A DNA stretch of 18,821 nt from CAZSPL01 sp964608735 (lineage in GTDB: Bacteria > JAJVIF01 > JAPKYR01 > CAZSPL01): positions 1 to 18,821 of the forward strand of contig CAZSPL010000050.1 of assembly GCA_964608735.1 (NCBI GenBank). The letters run 5' to 3'. The notes beneath the pieces were generated by a model. It was given only the letters and a program-made list of their open reading frames with translations. It was not told where the DNA came from and did no database searches. The position numbers and the translations under genes are program-made. Shown one piece after another: positions 13,371 through 18,821 of the stretch; position 1 is the first letter of the stretch, and each line of letters opens with the position of its first letter.

Positions 13371-14338
13371 TAAATCAACTTCGCAGCGTCCATGGCAAAA
13401 TAAGTCAAAATCATATCGGCCCCGGCGCGCTTGATTGATGTCAGCGATTCGAGCATCACTCTCTCGCCGTCGAGCCATCCCTTTTCGGCGGCGGCCTTGA
13501 GCATCGCGAATTCGCCCGACACATTGTATGCCGCCACCGGTACATCGACCATTTCCTTCACGCGCCATATGATATCGAGATACGGCAGCGCCGGCTTCAC
13601 CATCACGATATCCGCGCCCTCTTCGAGATCGAGACGCACTTCGCGCAACGCCTCGACCGCGTTCGCCGGGTCCATCTGGTATGTCTTCCTGTCGCCGAAT
13701 GCCGGGGCGCTGTCGGCGGCTTCGCGGAACGGCCCGTAAAACGCCGATGCGTACTTCGCGGCATACGACATTATCGCCGTATCCTCGAACCCCCGCCCGT
13801 CGAGCGCGTCGCGTATCGCGCCCACGCGCCCGTCCATCATATCCGACGGCGCCACCATATCGACCCCGCATTCCGCGCCGGTCACCGCGATGGCCCCGAG
13901 GCGGTCGAGCGTCGGGTCGTTCAATATTTTTTCTCCCTCGATGATCCCGCAATGCCCATGCGATGTATATTCGCACAGGCATATGTCGATGATGACCGCC
14001 ATGCCCGGTATCGCTTTTTTAATCTCCCTCACCGCGCGCATTACCGGCGTGCCCGGTTCGGATGCCTCGGAGCCCACGGGGTCTTTCTTCTCCGGGATGC
14101 CGAATAATATCACCGCCGGAATTCCAAGCGAATCGGCCTTGCGGCATTCCTCGACTATCTCATCGACCGACAGATGATAGTTGCCGGGCATCGATGAAAT
14201 CTCCTTCCGCACTTTCGTGCCGGGTACCGCGAACAGCGGCAGGATGAAATCATCGACACTCAGTTTCGTCTCGCGCACCATCCGCCTGATGGCGTCGCTC
14301 TTCCTCAGCCGCCTTGGTCGCTCTATCGGGTAACTCAT
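13370..14338 (-). CDS. hemB: Porphobilinogen synthase (ALA dehydratase), zinc type
   Basis: 322 aa, normal length. Condenses two 5-aminolevulinates to porphobilinogen. The zinc site DICLCEYTSHGHCG with three Cys is intact. Active-site lysines are Lys195 (SYAAKYASAFYGPFREA) and Lys248 (MVKPALPYLDI). VAPSDMMDGRV and the C-terminal ESLTSIKRAGADMILTYFA are typical. The ATG at 14338 overlaps the ahbC stop by 4 nt. It sits between the two radical SAM genes of the late pathway, an order that mixes early and late steps. Confidence 0.97.
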   Translation of the reverse strand: MSYPIERPRRLRKSDAIRRMVRETKLSVDDFILPLFAVPGTKVRKEISSMPGNYHLSVDEIVEECRKADSLGIPAVILFGIPEKKDPVGSEASEPGTPVMRAVREIKKAIPGMAVIIDICLCEYTSHGHCGIIEGEKILNDPTLDRLGAIAVTGAECGVDMVAPSDMMDGRVGAIRDALDGRGFEDTAIMSYAAKYASAFYGPFREAADSAPAFGDRKTYQMDPANAVEALREVRLDLEEGADIVMVKPALPYLDIIWRVKEMVDVPVAAYNVSGEFAMLKAAAEKGWLDGERVMLESLTSIKRAGADMILTYFAMDAAKLI

Positions 14339-15543
14339 AGCCGGTCCTCCGGGTTGAAACGTTCCCCCGCGATTTCCTCATCCGTCAAATAACACGCCGG
14401 GTCGACTCCCCATAGCTCGCTGCTAACACCTTCGCCGCGCGCCCGGAAATTACCGCCGCACACGTAGAGGAAACGGCAGTCGGCGCATCGCCCGGTCACG
14501 TGCGGATATTTATCCTTGAATTGCGCCATTATTTCATTCGACTTGTCCGTCCAAATTTCATCGAACCCCCGCGCCTTCACGTTGCCGAACGAACGGTACC
14601 GCGAGAACTGGTCGGCGTAGACCTCGCCGTCCCACGATATGCACCCGATGCCGTTCCCCGATGAATTGCCGCCGTTCATGAGCATCAAGCGCATCGCGTC
14701 GCTCGCGCGCGGATGCCCTTCACGAAGCATGCGCAGATACAGATACGGCCCGTCGGCGTGGTTGTCGACGGTGAGCACTTCGGCTTCGAATCCCGATTCA
14801 TGCATCTTCACGGTACGGTCGATTATCCGGTCGACGACTTGGCGCGTCTCGATGTGGTTCAAATCTTCTTCCTGGAGCTTCGAGCCTCGCCCGGAATAGA
14901 CGAGATGGTAGAAACATATTCGCGGGATCCTCTCGCTTACCATCAAATCGAAGATGCCGTCTATTTCCGATGCGTTGCGGCGGTTCATCGTGAATCGCAG
15001 CCCGGCCTTGATGCCGTGCCGCATGGTGCGACGTATGCCGTCGAGCGCCATGTCGAACGCGCCCTCTTTCCCGCGGAACGCGTCGTTCACTTCGCGAAGC
15101 CCGTCGAGGCTTACGCCGATATAACTCAACCCGATATCCTTCGACGCCGCGAGGAATTCGTCCGTGAGCATCGTGCCGTTCGTGCTGATGACAACCCGCA
15201 GCCCGGCATCCTTCGAATAACGCATCAGCTCGACGAGGTCCTTCCGCATCAACGGCTCGCCGCCGGAAAAAAGTATCACCGGCGCCCCGAGACGCGCGAG
15301 GGAATCTATCATCGACTTCGCTTCATCCGTCGTAAGCTCGTCCGGATATTCCGCATCCGCCGACGACGAATAGCAGTGCACGCATTTCAGGTTGCATCGC
15401 CGCGTGCAGTTGTATACCACCACCGGTTTCTTCTCTTTCGCGAACTGCACCATGTGCGATGGAAGCTGCCTGCCGCCGCGCTCATAACGAAGCACATCAC
15501 CCGGCTCGACGGTTCCGCAATATAATTTCGATATTCCAATCAT
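14335..15543 (-). CDS. ahbC: 12,18-didecarboxysiroheme deacetylase, radical SAM
   Basis: 402 aa. Removes the acetate side chains at C2 and C7 of 12,18-didecarboxysiroheme to give Fe-coproporphyrin III. PVVVYNCTRRCNLKCVHCYSSS holds the SAM cluster Cys50, Cys54, Cys57; GGEP is at 94-97. The C-terminal part has CISWDGEVYADQF, GNV and a Cys cluster (GRCADCRFLYVCGG ... DPACY) for an auxiliary iron-sulfur cluster. The VHCYSSS form, against KHCRGGA in the downstream gene, is why I call this AhbC and the other AhbD. Start ATG overlaps the cobA-hemD stop, and its stop overlaps hemB, by 4 nt each. Confidence 0.88.
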   Translation of the reverse strand: MIGISKLYCGTVEPGDVLRYERGGRQLPSHMVQFAKEKKPVVVYNCTRRCNLKCVHCYSSSADAEYPDELTTDEAKSMIDSLARLGAPVILFSGGEPLMRKDLVELMRYSKDAGLRVVISTNGTMLTDEFLAASKDIGLSYIGVSLDGLREVNDAFRGKEGAFDMALDGIRRTMRHGIKAGLRFTMNRRNASEIDGIFDLMVSERIPRICFYHLVYSGRGSKLQEEDLNHIETRQVVDRIIDRTVKMHESGFEAEVLTVDNHADGPYLYLRMLREGHPRASDAMRLMLMNGGNSSGNGIGCISWDGEVYADQFSRYRSFGNVKARGFDEIWTDKSNEIMAQFKDKYPHVTGRCADCRFLYVCGGNFRARGEGVSSELWGVDPACYLTDEEIAGERFNPEDRL

Positions 15544-17075
15544 CGTTTATCTTCGACGGCATCGGCGATGATGGCATCCACCAAACCGTCTATGTCACTC
15601 CTCTCTGCTTCGCGCTTAACGCGTCCGCCCAATTCACGTATCTTCTCGCTCGTCACCGGGCCTATTGAAATGAAGCTCGACTCGTTCGAAAGCCCGATGA
15701 ATTTCTCCTTCCCGACAATACCCGCAAGATTCTCGGTGGTCGATGACGACGCGAATGTAAAATAATCAACCGGTTCTCCGGTTATCCGTTTCAATGTATC
15801 CTCATCGGGCGATGCCGGCACCGTCCTGTATACATTGAGCTCCACGCACTCCATACCGATATTCGAAAGCCCGTCCGGTAATTCCCGCGACGCGATATCC
15901 GCCCTCGGAAGCAGCGCCCTGCGTCCGCGCCCGGATTCCTCGAGCGCTTCGAACGCCGCGAGAAGTCCCGCCGATGTGAACCGCTCCGGCACGAGATCCG
16001 CTTTCAGCCCATGTTCGGCGAGGGCGTCCGATGTCGCGCCACCTATCGCGGCTATCTTCACTCCCGCGAACGCCCGCGCATCGAGATTCAGCCGCGCGAG
16101 GTTATCGAAGAATGATGAAACCGCGTTCTGCGATGTGAAAAATATCCAGTCGAATTCCGAAAGCGATTTCAATATCTTAAGTTTATCTTTTGCCAATTCT
16201 ATCGGTTCGATGGAAATTGTCGGAAGCTCTATCACTATCGCCCCGAGCGCGTGAAGCTTGCTTGAAAGCTTCGATGCCTGCGCCCGCGAACGCGTGACCA
16301 CCACCGATTTCCCAAACAGCGGCGATGTCTCATACCATTTCATCTCATCGCGGAATCTGCACACTTCGCCGATGCATATTATCGCGGGCGGCTCGATGCC
16401 CTCCTCCCCGGCGACGCGCGCGATGTCCTTCAGTTCGCCGGTCGCGGTACGCTGATACGGCGTGCAGCCCCTGTGTATAACCGCGCACGGCGTTGCGGGA
16501 TCCTTCCCATGCTTCATCAATTCCCGGGCGATCTTCGCAAGGTTCTCCACGCCCATGAAAAATATAAGCGTACCCTGCACCTTCGCCAGCGCTTCGAAAT
16601 CTATCTGCGATTCATCCTTCGTCGGATCCTCGTGCCCCGTTATCATGTGAAGGCTTGTCGCGACGCCGCGCTGTGTCACCGGGATCCCGGCGTACACCGG
16701 CACCGCCGCGCCCGACGACACCCCGCATACTATCTCGAACCTGATGCCCGCTTCGCGCAGCGCCAGCGCTTCCTCGCCGCCGCGCCCGAAGATGAACGGG
16801 TCGCCCCCCTTAAGCCGCACGACCTTCTTCCCCTCATTCCCGAGTCTTATGAGCATCTCGTTGATGTCTTCCTGCGGATACGAATGCTGCCCCGCGCGCT
16901 TGCCCGCATAATGAAGCTCCGCCTTCTCCGATGCATATGACAGTATCCCGTCCGGTATCAGGCTGTCGTAAACCACCGCGGCCGCTTCGGACAGGAGTTC
17001 CTTCGCTCGAAGCGTGACTAAGCCCAGGTCGCCGGGACCGGCTCCGACGAGATATACGATTCCATCAGCACGCAT
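15540..17075 (-). CDS. cobA-hemD: Fused uroporphyrinogen-III C-methyltransferase / uroporphyrinogen-III synthase
   Basis: 511 aa from ATG 17075, chosen over the ORF limit (17102) because GGAGG lies 9 nt upstream. Residues ~1-245 are the SAM-dependent methyltransferase (YLVGAGPGDLGLVTLRA, VVRLKGGDPFIFGRGGEE, GIPVTQRG, GTLIFFMGV), which makes precorrin-2. Residues ~250-511 are the HemD fold (GKSVVVTRSRAQASKLSSKL ... FDWIFFTSQNAVSSFF ... FTFASSSTTENL), which closes the tetrapyrrole ring with D-ring inversion. The fusion is known in clostridia and other anaerobes. The start overlaps the end of hemC by 11 nt; the stop overlaps ahbC by 4 nt. No precorrin-2 dehydrogenase domain is attached. Confidence 0.95.
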   Translation of the reverse strand: MRADGIVYLVGAGPGDLGLVTLRAKELLSEAAAVVYDSLIPDGILSYASEKAELHYAGKRAGQHSYPQEDINEMLIRLGNEGKKVVRLKGGDPFIFGRGGEEALALREAGIRFEIVCGVSSGAAVPVYAGIPVTQRGVATSLHMITGHEDPTKDESQIDFEALAKVQGTLIFFMGVENLAKIARELMKHGKDPATPCAVIHRGCTPYQRTATGELKDIARVAGEEGIEPPAIICIGEVCRFRDEMKWYETSPLFGKSVVVTRSRAQASKLSSKLHALGAIVIELPTISIEPIELAKDKLKILKSLSEFDWIFFTSQNAVSSFFDNLARLNLDARAFAGVKIAAIGGATSDALAEHGLKADLVPERFTSAGLLAAFEALEESGRGRRALLPRADIASRELPDGLSNIGMECVELNVYRTVPASPDEDTLKRITGEPVDYFTFASSSTTENLAGIVGKEKFIGLSNESSFISIGPVTSEKIRELGGRVKREAERSDIDGLVDAIIADAVEDKR

Positions 17076-18000
17076 CGCGCAACGCCTCCTCGAAAAATGC
17101 ACCCGACCCCGGGGAGTTCCTTATTTCATCCGCCATCCGCAACCCGATGCCTTCTGCATCGTTCATCTCGACGCCGAGCTTCCGCCGTATCACACACGAC
17201 CCGTCGCACGTCCCGGCGAATGCGTGGAACATCGCCCGCCCATTCTCAAAATGCATATACCCCCCGACAGGCGCATGGCATCCGCCGCCGATTGCCGCGA
17301 GGAATACGCGCTCCTCGGTGCAGGCGATGTATGTCATCTCATCATTGAGCGGCTTGACCAGTTCGCTTATCCGTTCATCGTTTTTGCGTATCTCTATCCC
17401 CAGCGCGCCCTGTCCCACGGCGGGTACGAATTGTTCGATGTCGAGATATTCCGTTATCTCGCCTTCCATGCCCATCCTGCGAAGCCCCGCCTCGGCGAGG
17501 ATGACGGCGTCGTATTCCCCTCGCCTCAACTTCTCGATTCTCGTCGGCACATTGCCCCGGCATTCGCGTATCTCGAACCCGCGCTTCTCGGCGGCGATAA
17601 TTCCCCTGCGGCGCGCCGATGATGTGCCTATCACCGCCCCGTCGGGAAGCTTCGCGAAAACCGCCCCGCCACGGCTGATGAGGGCATCGCGCGCGCCTTC
17701 GCGTTTCGGTATCGCGCCGATTTCAAGCTCCGGATGAAGCTCCGTCTGCAAGTCCTTCAGCGAATGCACCGCCATATCCGCGCGACCGCCGGCGAGCGCG
17801 TTCTCTATCTCGCGTACGAAAATCCCCATCGCGCCGACCTGCGCGAACGGCGCCGATTGAACCTTATCCCCTGCGGTCTTGATAACTTCTATGCTGAATT
17901 CAATCCCGCGATGCAGCTCCGCGAGACGTCCGGCGACCCATTCCGCCTGGATGAGCGCGAGTTTGCTGCCCCGGGTTGCGATGACCACTCTCTCAGCCAA
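17065..18000 (-). CDS. hemC: Hydroxymethylbilane synthase (porphobilinogen deaminase)
   Basis: 311 aa from TTG 18000, a start that overlaps the hemA stop by 8 nt and gives MAERVVIATRGSKLAL, the usual N-terminus; in-frame ATGs at 18030 and 18024 would add an atypical Pro/Gly-rich extension. Polymerises four porphobilinogens. Signatures: ATRGSKLALIQA, HSLKDLQTE, GTSSARR, RGNVPTRIEKL and the dipyrromethane cofactor cysteine in GGGCHAPVG. With this start the Cys is residue 241, close to the E. coli Cys242, which supports the choice. It ends with a Glu/Ala-rich tail that encodes the cobA ribosome site. Confidence 0.95.
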   Translation of the reverse strand: MAERVVIATRGSKLALIQAEWVAGRLAELHRGIEFSIEVIKTAGDKVQSAPFAQVGAMGIFVREIENALAGGRADMAVHSLKDLQTELHPELEIGAIPKREGARDALISRGGAVFAKLPDGAVIGTSSARRRGIIAAEKRGFEIRECRGNVPTRIEKLRRGEYDAVILAEAGLRRMGMEGEITEYLDIEQFVPAVGQGALGIEIRKNDERISELVKPLNDEMTYIACTEERVFLAAIGGGCHAPVGGYMHFENGRAMFHAFAGTCDGSCVIRRKLGVEMNDAEGIGLRMADEIRNSPGSGAFFEEALRDAC

Positions 18001-18821
18001 CGTCCCCCCCGCGGGTCTCCTCATCGCCATCCGGTTCGATATGGGAATTCCGCCACTTCATGAGTTCCCGGGCGGCGGCGGGATCCTGCAACCCGAACAA
18101 ATTACGCGCGATGATGCACTTCATCTCCTGGCTCTGGTGCCCGTGTATGCATCCCCGACCCTCCTCGAACATCTCGCACGTCTCGCATTTCTTCACGCCC
18201 GCCTCCAGCTCGCATCCCTTAAGATTGATCGTCGGCTCGTGGAGTATCTTGTTCACCAAATCGTGCGTTATCCCGTCGGCGATCTTCTGCTCCCTCGGAC
18301 TCAGCTTCCCGCGCCACTTATCGAGCGTGCCGTCGCGCAATTCCTCGAACTTCGAGCGCAGGTCTTCGATTGTGCGCTGCGCCCTCAATGAATCGCTCCA
18401 GCCTATGAATCGCGCCGTCTCCTCGGTGATAATACGCTCCACCTTCGGGATCTCCCTCTCGCGCCTGCCGAGTTGTTCCTTCACGAATGCCTGCAAATCG
18501 TCGATGTGATAGACGATCACGCCGGACATGCGATCGATTCCCGGCTCGATGTCGCGCGGTACTCCGAGATCGATGAGCAGCGGATTCATTCCCCGCCTGC
18601 GCTTGAGCATACCGCGAGTGATCGTATATTCATCGGCCCCGACGGCTGAAATCACCAGATGGAACCGCGGTACGTCCGCCGCGTATTCATCGAACGCCAG
18701 CACGCTTCCCCCGAGCGCCGATGCAAGCTCCCCGGCCTTCGACGCGGTACGGTTCGTCACGACGAGCTTCTCGATTCCCGCCCCCACGAGATGACGCGCC
18801 ACCAACTGCCCCGTTTCCCCC
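17993..18821 (-). CDS. hemA: Glutamyl-tRNA reductase, 3' part, with Cys-rich C-terminal tail
   Basis: The gene runs off the right edge; ~275 C-terminal residues are visible. It reduces glutamyl-tRNA with NADPH to glutamate-1-semialdehyde. The visible part opens at GETGQLVARHL of the NADPH-binding fold (the ORF start at 18805 is not the real start), then VVTNRT, ISAVG, LLIDLGVPRDIEP, the spine helix and the dimerisation domain (LSPREQKIADGITHDLVNKILHEP). After NLKG the protein does not stop but adds ~70 residues with five Cys and two His (18116-18214), including CETC and CIHGH. Catalytic N-terminal Cys is outside the window. First heme gene of the operon as seen. Confidence 0.95.
   Translation of the reverse strand, partial: GETGQLVARHLVGAGIEKLVVTNRTASKAGELASALGGSVLAFDEYAADVPRFHLVISAVGADEYTITRGMLKRRRGMNPLLIDLGVPRDIEPGIDRMSGVIVYHIDDLQAFVKEQLGRREREIPKVERIITEETARFIGWSDSLRAQRTIEDLRSKFEELRDGTLDKWRGKLSPREQKIADGITHDLVNKILHEPTINLKGCELEAGVKKCETCEMFEEGRGCIHGHQSQEMKCIIARNLFGLQDPAAARELMKWRNSHIEPDGDEETRGGDVG

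Noticed and set aside
13362..13982. N-terminal ~200 residues of the long ORF ending at 12228
   Set aside because: This Arg/Gly-rich stretch is another frame of hemB; AhbD homology starts only after 13361.
1..18821. CRISPR array, insertion sequence with transposase, or phage genes
   Set aside because: No regularly spaced repeats and no transposase, integrase or phage structural proteins were seen; all repeats are short non-coding palindromes.

Overview
The window reads as a moderately GC-rich, probably anaerobic, Gram-negative-type bacterium from an uncultured lineage. I infer this from a secreted SBBP-type beta-propeller lipoprotein, a complete siroheme-dependent (alternative) heme operon with oxygen-sensitive radical SAM steps, and many short MITE/REP-like inverted repeats between genes. 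I cannot name the phylum from sequence alone.

Layout. 1-1645: 3' part of a + strand beta-propeller lipoprotein. 1646-3350: two small minus-strand membrane proteins (one with zinc-ribbon motifs and a good promoter) set among at least four different double-hairpin or inverted-repeat elements. 3350-4565: trpS, preceded by what looks like a full ribosome-mediated attenuator: a short reading frame with tandem Trp codons, two mutually exclusive RNA pairings and a terminator. 4638-6184 (minus): peptide deformylase followed by two single-pass membrane proteins of unknown role. 6185-7290: a repeat-rich gap, then an AT-rich patch with two unknown small ORFs split by a second copy of the 1673-1750 repeat. 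7340-18821 (minus): one long tightly packed operon, in transcription order hemA (cut by the window end), hemC, cobA-hemD fusion, ahbC, hemB, ahbD, ahbA, ahbB, hemL, xylB-like kinase, xylA-like isomerase.

How the genes work together. HemA and HemL make 5-aminolevulinate from glutamyl-tRNA. HemB, HemC and the HemD domain make uroporphyrinogen III, and the CobA domain methylates it to precorrin-2. AhbA/B then decarboxylate siroheme, AhbC removes the acetyl side chains, and AhbD makes heme b. The one step not seen is precorrin-2 dehydrogenase/ferrochelatase, which may lie upstream of hemA outside the window. Almost every junction overlaps (4, 8 or 11 nt), so translation is probably coupled. The sugar isomerase/kinase pair follows hemL after only 15 nt and appears to share the transcript.

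Main points for a second look: the trpS Trp-codon attenuator; apparent non-AUG starts of xylB (AUC) and ahbD (CUG); a Cys-rich tail on HemA; a His-rich insert in AhbD; an Asp-to-His change at a metal-ligand position of the xylose isomerase-like protein; and a two-copy double-hairpin repeat with a compensatory base change.
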